64,000 nucleotides of DNA from Methanosarcinaceae archaeon (GTDB lineage: Archaea > Halobacteriota > Methanosarcinia > Methanosarcinales > Methanosarcinaceae). The DNA lies in assembly GCA_030611265.1 (NCBI GenBank), contig JAUWQD010000004.1, forward strand, positions 1-64,000. Direction: 5' to 3'. The notes under the pieces were generated by a model. That model ran no database searches. It was not told the DNA's origin and saw only the letters and a program-made list of their open reading frames with translations. Shown one piece after another: positions 8,925 to 17,485 of this stretch. Position 1 is the first letter of the stretch. Every line of letters starts with the position of its first letter. Position numbers and translations under genes: made by a program.

Positions 8925-8943
8925 GAGATTGTCGGAAAAGTCC
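8925..8943. repeat. Solo inverted-repeat end, GAGATTGTCGGAAAAG type
   Basis: The sequence GAGATTGTCGGAAAAGTCC matches the terminal repeats of the small element at 42653-42783 and the single end at 24375-24393. Here no partner end is close. A short minus-strand frame beside it (8950-9207) may be a transposase relic but is too degenerate to call. Confidence 0.5.
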
Positions 8944-9131
8944 AATAACTTATAACATTTTAACACACAGTCGGTTTTTAAAATTCCGTTTGACTTTACC
9001 GTCAATTCTTGTTTTTTTTACAAGTTGATAATATGTATTCCCTTTTTTATTTAAAATTAGTTGGTGGCAACAATTGGATACTAAACAGTATCTGTTTTTT
9101 TGTTGCTCTTGCAATAAAGGGTATATACGAG

Positions 9132-9192
9132 CACAGAGGTCACAGAAAGACCTTTTCCACAGCTTCAAATCATTTCTCTGTATCCTCTGTGG
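9132..9192. repeat. ACAGAG-type hairpin repeat
   Basis: Left arm cacagaggtcacagaaag and right arm tttctctgtatcctctgtgg are near reverse complements around a 23-base loop. Each arm is two short cacagagg-like units, the same architecture as the CAGGAT, CGCAGAG and CGCAGAT hairpins elsewhere in the window. Confidence 0.7.
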
Positions 9193-9284
9193 TTTCCCCA
9201 ATTTCACCCCGATTTTGCAGATTTATTACAAATGTCGGCCGAAAGCATTATATCACAAAAATACTTCTATGGGTTGCACTTTGC

Positions 9285-9356
9285 GCGCTGGTGGTTTAGT
9301 GGCTATGACTGAGGCCTTCCAAGCCTCAAACCCGGGTTCGAATCCCGGTCGGCGCA
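9285..9356 (+). tRNA. tRNA-Gly (anticodon TCC)
   Basis: Cloverleaf of 72 bases with no encoded CCA. The acceptor arm GCGCTGG pairs with TCGGCGC using two G-U pairs, the anticodon stem is GAGGC/GCCTC with loop CTTCCAA, and the T arm is CCGGG-TTCGAAT-CCCGG. The anticodon TCC reads GGA (and GGG) codons. Confidence 0.93.
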
Positions 9357-9391
9357 TTCCCTTCTTTTGTTTCCCTTTATTTTCAAAATGT

Positions 9392-9479
9392 GCGGGGGTT
9401 GCCCAGCCTGGCCAAAGGCGCAGGGCTTAGGACCCTGTCTCGTAGGAGTTCGTGCGTTCGAATCGCACCTCCCGCACCA
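9392..9479 (+). tRNA. tRNA-Leu (anticodon TAG), CCA encoded
   Basis: Class II tRNA with a long variable arm (tctcgtaggagttcg region). The anticodon stem CAGGG/CCCTG encloses loop CTTAGGA, giving anticodon TAG for CUN codons. The acceptor is GCGGGGG/CTCCCGC, and the discriminator A is followed by an encoded CCA at 9477-9479, unlike the neighbouring tRNA-Gly. It is co-oriented 35 bases downstream, so the two are probably co-transcribed. Confidence 0.93.
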
Positions 9480-9660
9480 ACCACTACTTTCTATTACTAT
9501 TAACATGAAGTACAACGATTTGTGTCACATTTAGTCTTAAAACATTATTGTTCGCATACTTACCAATTGGTTTCTTAACAGACATTTACATATCATCCAG
9601 ATCGAATACCACGTATCTATTCTCACGCAAGCGTTCCTTTCCTTCGATATTTTCGCAACA

Positions 9661-9757
9661 AGCCACTTGTATCCTGTTCATTAATTAAATCAATGCAATT
9701 GCATATTTGGCGATATATCCTAAAATAGTGATGTTCCCCACACGATGTTAAAGAGAA
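9661..9757. repeat. Dispersed repeat, copy 1 (agccacttgtatcctg ... cccacacgatgtt)
   Basis: About 97 bases shared with 24166-24271, covering agccacttgtatcctgt, cgatatatcct, an atagtgatgtt block and the segment ccacacgatgttaaagagaa. A short end fragment (cccacacgatgtta) recurs near 61392. The rest of the 9480-9843 intergenic stretch shows no gene. Confidence 0.8.
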
Positions 9758-9843
9758 ACTAATAACCGATGAATAATGAATCAATATTATATTACCCTAT
9801 ATTTTGAAGGTTTACCCTTATTCCCAACAGCAACTTCATTCTC

Positions 9844-10359
9844 TTAACCCTTGACACTTATCGACAACTTCGTTCTGGTGATTGGTACCAGTTTTTTCCA
9901 CTCCACTGTAGCATCATCTTCAAATACACAATCCTCAACCGTTTTTTCAGAAATCTTTCCATCTACCTCATATACATAGAATCCTTCTTCACCATCTGTT
10001 GATATCACAATATCCCGATTTCCAACCCTTTTGATCTCAACAGCCGAAACATTTTTCAGAATATCCAACAAATTTGCCCCTTTTTCCACTTCGATCTTCT
10101 GTGTTGGTGCAAAATAGTCAAGTGAATTATAAATATTTTTGGTATTGATGCTCAAAACATGTGTTCTACCAAATTTTGTTCGTTCGATAAGATCCGCATC
10201 TTCCAATATCTTGACATGCTTGGCAGTAACCGGTACCGAGATATTCAATTCCCTTGCAAGTCCTGATATGTGCAGATCGCTTTCAGCAAGTCTCTCAAGT
10301 ATATTCAATCGGGTGTCGCTTCCAATTGCTTTGAATATTTTATTACCTATATGACTCAT
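9844..10359 (-). CDS. ArsR-family winged-helix transcriptional regulator
   Basis: A 171-residue DNA-binding regulator. Residues 1-85 form an ArsR-type winged helix: KIFKAIGSDTRLNILERLAE is the first helix pair, LHISGLARELNISVPVTAKH the recognition helix-turn-helix, and KFGRTHVLSIN the wing. The C-terminal half (about 95-171), with VNRD/IVISTDGEEGFYVYEV-like beta strands, is not a known metal site; no Cys pair typical of metal-sensing ArsR proteins is present. The start at 10359 (MSHIGNKIF) is preferred over the ATG at 10377 because family members begin close to this point. It lies upstream of nothing obvious on its strand; the pilus operon is 0.65 kb away on the same strand, so a link is only a guess. 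Confidence 0.85.
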   Translation of the reverse strand: MSHIGNKIFKAIGSDTRLNILERLAESDLHISGLARELNISVPVTAKHVKILEDADLIERTKFGRTHVLSINTKNIYNSLDYFAPTQKIEVEKGANLLDILKNVSAVEIKRVGNRDIVISTDGEEGFYVYEVDGKISEKTVEDCVFEDDATVEWKKLVPITRTKLSISVKG

Positions 10360-10524
10360 AATTGTTATCTTAAACATCGAATCGATATAAGTTATTCCCT
10401 TTATTTCGCAGAGTATGAATTTTCTAAAAACCCAAATTGCTGATAGGTCAATTTTGCAAAAAATAAAGTTTACTTGATATGAGAAAACACATACAGGATA
10501 AATTGAGCATCATCGAGTAGTATC

Positions 10525-10998
10525 GAGTTAACCATACAATGTCGCTAGATGGAATGGGTCAAGACAGATGCGAAAAACGGCGCGACCACACACGCGCAGC
10601 GTGGCACGTTCCTACACTATGAACATGAAACGTGAAAATCCTTGCTGACGCTTAAGATTTACTCGGAGTATATCTTTATAAAATATATACACTACAAAAC
10701 GCTTTTCAAGCGGTATCGTATTTGCAGATCTGAGAATTGCATGTCTGGGTTGTGAGTTTGACAGCAGTGAAATGCGCCGCCTGCGGTGTGGGCTGATGCT
10801 CCGATTTCTTCCGTTTCGGTCAATTGCTGTACCTCTCTCTTTAACATCGACACCCACATGCACGCATAATTTACCTGCGAGTGTTCTGTGCACTGACGGC
10901 GCTGTGTAGAAACCCATAGGTCATTTTGGAGTTTAGAAAATTATGCCATATGATCTATACCCTTCATAATCGACAGTTTGAAGTTGACGCGACAGTAG
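10525..10998. repeat. GC-rich dispersed element, copy 1
   Basis: A block of about 470 bases whose left half (gttaaccatacaatgtcgc, then cagcgtggcacgttccta, then a stretch around tttactcggagtatatcttt up to gaaatgcgccgcctgcgg) matches 17486-17754. Its right end (cataatcgacagtttgaagt ...) matches 18626-18658. Internal GC-rich palindromes stand out from the AT-rich surroundings. A 101-codon frame on the minus strand (10612-10917) shares a short peptide with a frame in copy 2 but not its flanks, so it is treated as repeat rather than gene. It fills most of the gap between 10378 and 11025. Confidence 0.75.
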
Positions 10999-11025
10999 TT
11001 TCTTGTGAAAATATCAGCCATAAAA

Positions 11026-12150
11026 TTATGGAATATCAATTTTAATATTTGATGTTGTAATAATAACTTCTTTATTATTAATCCAAGCAATAACTGTATT
11101 ATTGTTTCGACTGACAATGTTTGTCATTCCCAATAGATGAGTTTCCCAAGCTTGCGGTGATTTTGACGTGATCGTGACGGTGGTGTTCAGCACGTTACCG
11201 TATCGATACTCACTGCGATTTTCTACCTTGATATTAACAGTTGAAGCACCGTTTCCGCTTACAGACTTTTTCTTCCCTCCAATAATGTCGAAGATGCATA
11301 GATTAAGTTCTGTATCATCATTTGTCATAAAAGGTAAGGATCGTATTATCGAATCCGGACCCTGCCTGAGTATTACTGCTCCATTTTCGTAAACAAGTTC
11401 CTGATCAATCCAGAAATTATTTGAAGCCCTGTATTTGAAATAGCCGGTACTCATATTCATATGATCGTCTGTGCAACCATATTTGATATAATAGGGTCCT
11501 TCAAATGTTAATGAGAACGGTTGTGGGGTATTGTCTAGCATATTAGAAAAACCGTAGGCTGGATTTAAGACATCCATGCTTAAGTAATTCCCCATCACCC
11601 AGTCCTTAAGAACACTATAGGATGTAAGGCTTCCATTATCAGTGGTTTCTACCACTACCTTGTTGTCGGACGACCTGATGCAGATAGACGTTTTGTTATT
11701 GTTATCGTTGTTGATCTTTACCGTGTAATTGCCAGCTTCCATATATTTCATTGTGAAGATGAGGTCTGAAACAGTGGTTATGTTTGTAACGGTTGTGTGA
11801 CCAGTTAGCACTTTTTCAACACCAGAAATATTGATCAAAGAAACGTTTACCCACCCATACCCGGGTTCAATAGTGAGTGTTCCGCTTGAAGATAATGAAG
11901 ACATAAGGGGCAGCCCACCATCCCCCAGTGGGATAAAAACCTTTGCGTTTGAACAATCAGAGCCGGTTTTTGCAGCAAGTTCGGTAAAACTAGTGTGAAC
12001 CTCCTGCATATGTTTAATTTCATGTTCAGCAGCAAGAGATGGAATATAATAGGCATTTATCGCTGTAATAAATGTAGTAATTACCGCAAGGATCAGTATT
12101 GCAGAAACCACTGTCGAAACCGCATCAGTATTCATTGATAAATGTTTCAT
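11026..12150 (-). CDS. Type IV pilin-like surface protein, distal gene of pilus operon
   Basis: A 374-residue protein with an archaeal pilin-type N-terminus. A short leader ending NTDAVST precedes a hydrophobic stretch (VVSAILILAVITTFITAINA, residues about 12-31), which archaeal pilins use both as export signal and as polymerisation helix. The remaining 340 residues are a beta-rich extracellular domain with many Asn/Thr sites and no recognised fold. It is much larger than the two pilins that head the operon, so it may be a minor pilin, tip adhesin or assembly pseudopilin. Its start overlaps the stop of the preceding gene by 4 bases. It is the last gene of the minus-strand pilus operon. Confidence 0.75.
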   Translation of the reverse strand: MKHLSMNTDAVSTVVSAILILAVITTFITAINAYYIPSLAAEHEIKHMQEVHTSFTELAAKTGSDCSNAKVFIPLGDGGLPLMSSLSSSGTLTIEPGYGWVNVSLINISGVEKVLTGHTTVTNITTVSDLIFTMKYMEAGNYTVKINNDNNNKTSICIRSSDNKVVVETTDNGSLTSYSVLKDWVMGNYLSMDVLNPAYGFSNMLDNTPQPFSLTFEGPYYIKYGCTDDHMNMSTGYFKYRASNNFWIDQELVYENGAVILRQGPDSIIRSLPFMTNDDTELNLCIFDIIGGKKKSVSGNGASTVNIKVENRSEYRYGNVLNTTVTITSKSPQAWETHLLGMTNIVSRNNNTVIAWINNKEVIITTSNIKIDIP

Positions 12151-12527
12151 GTTTGGTCCACCTCGGCAATTGCAAGTACTGCCCTTTGATGTATGACCGA
12201 GACCTCGGATACGTTCATCAGGTTAGTGGTCAAATGGATTGTTTGTGGGAACCTCCAGACCTGATCAGGAAGCAAATGCTCGTCTTGATATCCCGTTTCA
12301 TTGCTAACGACGATTTTCACCTCTGATGCTTTCAAGGGGTCACCGCCCACATGGGTTATATCGATGATACTCGAATTTGTCTCATTGACTACTAACTCAA
12401 TTTCCACATAAGGAACCCGCTCATCCGGAAGCAGGCCGTAAACAGACATTGAAAACACTGCAACGAGCATTACCGCAATCGAAAGTTTCAACATTTCCCC
12501 TATCATTTCAGAAGCCAAAATTATCAC
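12147..12527 (-). CDS. Small pilin-like protein of the pilus operon
   Basis: A 126-residue protein with an N-terminal hydrophobic segment (about 12-32, LKLSIAVMLVAVFSMSVYGL) and a beta-rich domain containing DITHVGGDPLKASEVKIVV. This HxGGDxL pattern is typical of archaeal pilin domains and also occurs in the main pilin at 16074-16583 (NHLGGDILSKG). The gene ends overlapping the start of the large pilin-like gene and begins directly after the membrane platform gene, so it is probably a minor pilin made with the motor. The processing site is less clear than in the other pilins. Confidence 0.7.
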   Translation of the reverse strand: MIILASEMIGEMLKLSIAVMLVAVFSMSVYGLLPDERVPYVEIELVVNETNSSIIDITHVGGDPLKASEVKIVVSNETGYQDEHLLPDQVWRFPQTIHLTTNLMNVSEVSVIHQRAVLAIAEVDQT

Positions 12528-14354
12528 CTAATAACCCATTAATATCGTAAACGCTACATATGTCACTATCAGAAAGATCACCGAGTGCTTAAGTCCGAAT
12601 AAAAGGCGGCCTTCTGCCATCTGTCCGGTAATAAGACCTGAGAAAAATCCTAATATCCCACATGTTGCGAACATTGTTGAATTTATATTTGCAGCAGCCA
12701 CAGCATGTGTGCCCAGTGCTGTGATGGAAGGCATGAACTGCATGGAAAATGAATAGCAAACGTAAATAAAGGTGCCAAATGCTATGTAGATCGTTGCCAG
12801 ATAGACAAATGCCGTATCAAACCTGTCTCTCCGTAATCGAATCGTATTTTCGGCATCATTTGCTGCTATTAAAAGGACATTTTTAGTGTCATTGCTTACT
12901 TCACTTGCTTTTACGATAAGCGTAATAGCCCTTCTAAGCGCAGGCGTACCAATACGGTTTTCGAAACGTATTAGTGCTTCTTTCATTTCGCATCCCCATT
13001 CCATGTCAAGCCACATCCTCCGGACTTCCCTTGAAAGAAGTCCTAGATCGGATTTTAACACCAGACCGATGGCATGTTTGAGTGTGAGTCCGATTTCGTT
13101 CATCTCGGCAAGTCTTCGCAGGAAATCGGGAATAGCCTTATCCATTTTTGTAAGCCTTCTCATCTTGAACTCATAAGCGATCGAGAGGGGGATTATTACG
13201 AGCACAGTGGCAAGTAGAAGCTGCTTATCCAGACTCAGGTCAGGCAGTAAAAACGGGATATACATAAGCGGTATTCCTATGAACATCGCACGTAGAGGAT
13301 TTTCATAAAATATGGATCCTGGATTTTTTATATATTTACTAAATTTATTAAACTGTTTTTTCCTTTTGTACTTGTTTATCTTGTGTGTATATTCCGCTTC
13401 ATTGATTATTTCCCTCTCCACAAAGAAAGTCCTTTTGAGACTGGTATTGTTCACTTGCTTCATATCCAGATCTTCTTTTGGCGATATCGAATCGATTATG
13501 ATGATCATGGCAATCGAGCCTACGGGAAGTCCGATAAATAGTGTTTGGAAAATATACGGTGCTTGCGACGTCTGGAGAAATCCTATAGTAACAAGAGTGA
13601 CCAAAAGGAAGATCGGGACTGCAACAAAGGCAACAACATAGACTTCGCATAGAAGTTCAAGGTTTTTGAGGAACATTTCCTGTGTTTTCTTTGCATGTTC
13701 AAAATACTGGTGCATTTTCACTGAAAAATACTGGTGGGCATTGCTGCCGCCTTCAACCATTGGCACGAGGTTTTCAAGGAATTCCCTGAAATTCTCGGAT
13801 GGTGTTGTCCTGGCTGCGTTTTTTATTGCAGTGATTATATCGCTGCCTAACAGTTCCACATCCCTGACGATATATAATGCTTCCTTGGACACCTCACCAT
13901 AGATATGGTGGTTTTTTGCAAGTTCCTTGAAAATCTCATAAATAGGAATGCCACCTTTCCCCATCCCATAGCAGAAAGCAGCTGCATGGGGCAGCATCAC
14001 ATCTATCTTGGTCCTGCGGGATGCGGCTGTGAATTTCGGGTAGAACATCAAGAATTTAAAAACAACATACCCGATAAGAAGTGGAATGACAATTAAAAAA
14101 CCATAAATCGGAATGTACCGCTGTAAAAGTTCTGGAAACGGGAATATTCTCTGCTGTAGCAAAATACAGAGTGAAATAAAAGATACAAAAACAGCCGCTG
14201 CTGCATAGGAATAAGATATGTTGACATATGCCGGATAGGATATGCCTATTCTTGCTGCCCGGAGGTTTTTGCGGAGATTGTAATATTTTTCCGGGTTTTT
14301 CTTTACATATCGTCTGATGAAATTCATATCGTATACCGCACTTATGGGATTCAA
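12528..14354 (-). CDS. Type IV pilus membrane platform protein (FlaJ/PilC/TadC-like)
   Basis: A 608-residue polytopic membrane protein that forms the inner platform on which the ATPase acts. It has two type II secretion system F domains. The first lies around residues 90-250 (MLPHAAAFCYGMGKGGIPIY), followed by transmembrane segments near 230-300. The second lies around 390-560 (DKAIPDFLRRLAEMNEIGLT), ending in three hydrophobic helices. The size and two-domain layout match archaeal FlaJ-type proteins. The gene immediately follows the ATPase gene on the minus strand (32-base gap), the usual motor-platform pairing. Confidence 0.92.
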   Translation of the reverse strand: MNPISAVYDMNFIRRYVKKNPEKYYNLRKNLRAARIGISYPAYVNISYSYAAAAVFVSFISLCILLQQRIFPFPELLQRYIPIYGFLIVIPLLIGYVVFKFLMFYPKFTAASRRTKIDVMLPHAAAFCYGMGKGGIPIYEIFKELAKNHHIYGEVSKEALYIVRDVELLGSDIITAIKNAARTTPSENFREFLENLVPMVEGGSNAHQYFSVKMHQYFEHAKKTQEMFLKNLELLCEVYVVAFVAVPIFLLVTLVTIGFLQTSQAPYIFQTLFIGLPVGSIAMIIIIDSISPKEDLDMKQVNNTSLKRTFFVEREIINEAEYTHKINKYKRKKQFNKFSKYIKNPGSIFYENPLRAMFIGIPLMYIPFLLPDLSLDKQLLLATVLVIIPLSIAYEFKMRRLTKMDKAIPDFLRRLAEMNEIGLTLKHAIGLVLKSDLGLLSREVRRMWLDMEWGCEMKEALIRFENRIGTPALRRAITLIVKASEVSNDTKNVLLIAANDAENTIRLRRDRFDTAFVYLATIYIAFGTFIYVCYSFSMQFMPSITALGTHAVAAANINSTMFATCGILGFFSGLITGQMAEGRLLFGLKHSVIFLIVTYVAFTILMGY

Positions 14355-14386
14355 GGGATCAAACTGTTCCTTTTTCCAGATTGTTC

Positions 14387-16003
14387 TTAAGATGATAGGT
14401 CGGATAATACATTTTCAGGATCTTTGTAATACATGTTTATCCACTGAGCAACACTTTCATAATCACGAATTCCTTTTGCTATGAGGGAATCTAAAAATAA
14501 CATTCTCTTGTTAAGGTCAGCTTTAAGATCTTCACCGCTCCATCCTCTTGTTTGTTTGATATCTTCAAGTACAGTAGAACCTTTTTCAAGTAAATGAGAT
14601 GCTTTATTTTCGAAAATATCAGTTACTTGATCCCATACAAATGAATCCTCTGTTTCAATCGTATTTGCCACTCTTACTATTTCGGAAACCACTGCCACTC
14701 TTCGTTTCTCAACTCCAAGATTATAGGCGTTTATCTGTACGCATATTATATCAAGAGCCGAGAACATCGCAGCAGGCACGCTTATCGGAGGATTTGTGAA
14801 CCTGTTTATTACCTCCGACGCTGAACCTGCATGGAAAGTAGAGCAGGTGGAATGTCCGGCATTCATTGCCTGAAACAGGGTTTGTGCTTCCCTGCCCCTG
14901 ACTTCCCCCACGATCAGGTATTCCGGGCGTTGTCTTAACGAGGAACGAAGCAGGTCATCAAGATCGACCTTGCCAATATTGTCAGTGGAAATACCATCCC
15001 TGGTAATGGTGGAAATCCAGTTGTCATGAGGCAGCTGAATCTCCTTTGTATCTTCAAGTGAGACGATTCTCTTATTTGGAGGTATGAACATGCCGATAGC
15101 GTTCAGCGATGATGTCTTTCCGGAAGCGGTACTCCCGCAAAATATGATGTTCCTGTGGTTCTCCACACAGAGCCAGAAGTATGCCATCATTTCTGATGAG
15201 AATGTGTGCCATGCAACAAGGTCTAAAGGCGTCAACGGTGTTTTTTTTAGTCGTCTTATGCTGAATGAACTTCCGTTGGGACTTATTTCCTGACCATAGG
15301 TTATGTTGATGCGGGAGCCATCACTCATGACCGTATCAAGAATCGGGGTCGAGGCAGACAGGTGGCACCCGCTTTGCTGGGAGATTCGCATCACGAACGA
15401 GTTGAGTTCGTCACTGCTGTTAAATACAATGTTGGTAGGAATGCTTCCATAAGCAATGTGAAAAACATGAATATGCATGTTTACACCATTGCACCATATA
15501 TCTTCGATATTCGGATCGCGCATGATTGCGCTGATCTTTCCGAATTCTATAAAGTCCCGCCTCACGTAATAAAACATCTTTTCAAAAGACTTTATTTCAA
15601 GTTCAGCATATTCGGAAAGTACCTGTTCTGTTTTTTCTCTTAGTAACTTGCATTTATCAATAGAATTGATATTGTCGATATCACACACACCTTCCAGCGT
15701 GAGTACGTCCTTGAGAACATCATGGACATCTTCAATTAGCAAAATCTCAAAACTGTCCAGCTCTGGCTCGATGACCTTATACTCGACCTCTTTTTGTTTT
15801 GTTTTCACTATGGAAACAAATGAATATGGGTTATCTACCCAGTACCGTTCAAGCTCTTCAAGATCAGATGATGGAGTAAAAGAAACAAGGTCCCCGTCAA
15901 CCGCGGGGTTATATGAATGTTGTTCTTTATACTTTTCTTTAGATTTTGTAAAAGAGAGAAATTTTGATGATAGGGCTTTTACGTTTTTTGTGATCGGTAT
16001 CAT
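14387..16003 (-). CDS. Type IV pilus assembly ATPase (FlaI/PilB/VirB11 family)
   Basis: A 538-residue cytoplasmic secretion ATPase that powers pilin assembly. Walker A GSTASGKT is at residues 290-297, the Asp-box region SLEDTKEIQLPH at 315-326, and Walker B with VGEVRGREAQTLFQAMNAGH at 365-384. It is followed by the His box STFHAGS. The N-terminal 150 residues are the variable domain that contacts the platform. All nucleotide-binding motifs are intact. The gene sits between the two head pilins and the platform gene in one transcriptional direction. Nothing suggests an archaellum: no FlaB run or FlaCDEFGH genes are present, so this is an adhesion-type pilus. Confidence 0.94.
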   Translation of the reverse strand: MIPITKNVKALSSKFLSFTKSKEKYKEQHSYNPAVDGDLVSFTPSSDLEELERYWVDNPYSFVSIVKTKQKEVEYKVIEPELDSFEILLIEDVHDVLKDVLTLEGVCDIDNINSIDKCKLLREKTEQVLSEYAELEIKSFEKMFYYVRRDFIEFGKISAIMRDPNIEDIWCNGVNMHIHVFHIAYGSIPTNIVFNSSDELNSFVMRISQQSGCHLSASTPILDTVMSDGSRINITYGQEISPNGSSFSIRRLKKTPLTPLDLVAWHTFSSEMMAYFWLCVENHRNIIFCGSTASGKTSSLNAIGMFIPPNKRIVSLEDTKEIQLPHDNWISTITRDGISTDNIGKVDLDDLLRSSLRQRPEYLIVGEVRGREAQTLFQAMNAGHSTCSTFHAGSASEVINRFTNPPISVPAAMFSALDIICVQINAYNLGVEKRRVAVVSEIVRVANTIETEDSFVWDQVTDIFENKASHLLEKGSTVLEDIKQTRGWSGEDLKADLNKRMLFLDSLIAKGIRDYESVAQWINMYYKDPENVLSDLSS

Positions 16004-16073
16004 GGTATTTGATCAGTCAAGCTGTTGAAATCGATTGGATCGTATCACGTTTTTAAAAAAAAGGAACCCTTGA

Positions 16074-16583
16074 TCAAGGGTTCATTGGCAATTGTGTTGA
16101 GTATACGGTCTGACCGCTCGCAATGTCGATTATTGTGAGCCTGAACGGTGTGCCGACTGTTACACTTTGTGCAATGTCATCTCCCTTAAATGTCGCAATT
16201 GGGTCGATAGACCAGATAGGATGTGCAGGAATAAATTCAATTGTCGCAACATCCCCTGGTCTTAGATAGTTAGATTTTGGTGAGAACGTAACATTGCTCA
16301 TATTGATATATCCGGTTATCAAAGGAGTACCGGATGCAATTTCTATTTTCGTATTACCTTTGGACAAAATATCCCCACCAAGGTGGTTGAGTGTAATATG
16401 CCCATCAGTCCATGATGCTTCAGCACTGAAGGTTGCCCGTGGTGCGGCATCCTGAGACCCCATAGTTGCGGCATATGAACTTACAGCAGCAGCCAGAATC
16501 ACAGTTACAACGATCATCAACATGACACCGATAACTGGCGTTACTCCGCGGTTGTCTGCCATCAGTTTTCTATTGTATCTCAT
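16074..16583 (-). CDS. Archaeal type IV pilin
   Basis: A 169-residue pilin. The class III signal reads MADNRG followed by VTPVIGVMLMIVVTVILAAA, the standard archaeal pilin N-terminal motif. Cleavage by the archaeal prepilin peptidase would occur just before the hydrophobic helix. The C-terminal globular domain is beta-rich and contains NHLGGDILSKGNTKIEI. It is separated from the preceding pilin by a single base and so is almost certainly co-translated. Its N-terminus is very similar to that of the first pilin while the globular parts differ, suggesting an old duplication and divergence. Confidence 0.92.
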   Translation of the reverse strand: MRYNRKLMADNRGVTPVIGVMLMIVVTVILAAAVSSYAATMGSQDAAPRATFSAEASWTDGHITLNHLGGDILSKGNTKIEIASGTPLITGYINMSNVTFSPKSNYLRPGDVATIEFIPAHPIWSIDPIATFKGDDIAQSVTVGTPFRLTIIDIASGQTVYSTQLPMNP

Positions 16584-16584
16584 C

Positions 16585-17223
16585 TCATATCACCTCAACT
16601 TCGGTTTGGAAAATAACTTTTTGGCTTGGAATATGAATGATCCTGACTGTGACCCAATCACCATCTTTGATTGAATTCCATTCTGAAAACATTGCTTCCA
16701 TGCCTGTCGTACCGTCGTAGTTGCTGTACTTGTCTGCTACCATGACAACTCCTGATTTCACAGTATAGTTGCCGAAATTTTTGTCGGGACTTGTACCAAA
16801 ATAACCATCTGATGGATTGTTCAAGTATGGAGAGGTTCCACTTCTATCATAAGTGGTATTATTCGATGTAAAGCTATAATCGGTATTCCCGCTGTTTGGC
16901 AACACTTCTGTTACAGTATTTCCAGCATCAATGGTAATGATCTTCAAGTCCTTCGTCTGTATCGCATCACCTGTAATTTCTTTTATGGAAATATAAGAAA
17001 AGGGATAGTCTGGTCCCATATCACCAATCGCATTTTTCTCAATCTTCACATCAAAAACAGCCGTTGGCGCGGTTGATGTTGTTGATACCATTCCACTGCT
17101 GTATGAACTGACAGCCGCTGCCAGTATCACTGTCACTACAACCATCAGCATCACACCAATGACTGGTGATGTGGCTTTTGAATTATTTTGAAACATATTT
17201 TTTTTATTCATATCGTGATCCAC
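16585..17223 (-). CDS. Archaeal type IV pilin, first gene of pilus operon
   Basis: A 212-residue pilin with N-terminal motif NSKATSPVIGVMLMVVVTVI followed by a hydrophobic helix. The globular domain is Tyr/Asn/Gly-rich (NYTVKSGVVMVADKYSNYDG). Several in-frame starts exist; 17223 follows a GGGTGG site (minus strand at 17221-17226 region), while Met5 (17211) is an alternative closer to the family norm. It heads the operon pilin-pilin-ATPase-platform-pilin-pilin. Its promoter region carries a 28-base palindrome overlapping a TATA-like stretch, described separately. Confidence 0.92.
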   Translation of the reverse strand: MDHDMNKKNMFQNNSKATSPVIGVMLMVVVTVILAAAVSSYSSGMVSTTSTAPTAVFDVKIEKNAIGDMGPDYPFSYISIKEITGDAIQTKDLKIITIDAGNTVTEVLPNSGNTDYSFTSNNTTYDRSGTSPYLNNPSDGYFGTSPDKNFGNYTVKSGVVMVADKYSNYDGTTGMEAMFSEWNSIKDGDWVTVRIIHIPSQKVIFQTEVEVI

Positions 17224-17410
17224 CCATTAATTTTATTCACATCAATGCCGTGTGAAAGCCGTGTCATGTATATATGGCACGGCTAGACACAAAACAAATG
17301 TAGGAATATGTCATCTAATGTATGATATTATAAATACCATCTTTTTTTGATAACAGGTGTATCCTAAATGGGTAATACGATGCAAATTGTGAAAACGTCA
17401 ACCAAACAGA
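17221..17410. repeat. Pilin upstream region, duplicated at 20446-20640
   Basis: About 190 bases aligning to 20446-20640 with conserved landmarks: cacccattaattttatt, the AGCCGTGTCAT palindrome, a ttataaatacca block and ctaaatgggt. In the second copy the ends form an inverted repeat (CACCCATTTA/TAAATGGGTG). The copy here is the promoter region of the first pilin gene; the second has no pilin gene attached. Confidence 0.8.
17257..17284. promoter_or_regulatory. Palindromic operator over the pilin promoter
   Basis: Inverted repeat with arms AGCCGTGTCAT and ATGGCACGGCT around a TATA-rich centre, located 34-61 bases upstream of the pilin start on the minus strand. One arm position differs (T against G). 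The TATA-like core inside the palindrome means a bound regulator would block TBP. A perfect version is at 20483-20510. Alternatively it is an RNA hairpin of a plus-strand transcript. Confidence 0.5.
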
Positions 17411-17485
17411 TTGGATTGAGAATGAACATTTATCCCCCCATTTTATCTGAATGAAGCAGAAGATTCCTACCTTGATGACTAGTGT

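Noticed and set aside
8950..9207. 85-codon minus-strand frame with GNTYYQLVKKTRIDGKVKR, reminiscent of the N-terminus of some transposases
   Set aside because: Only a short stretch is protein-like, the first half lies in a hairpin repeat and no catalytic region is present.
10612..10917. 101-codon minus-strand frame sharing HAILRSANT...RFVVY with a frame at 17315-17767
   Set aside because: Similarity follows the repeated DNA only; the two frames differ completely outside the repeat and have no ribosome sites.
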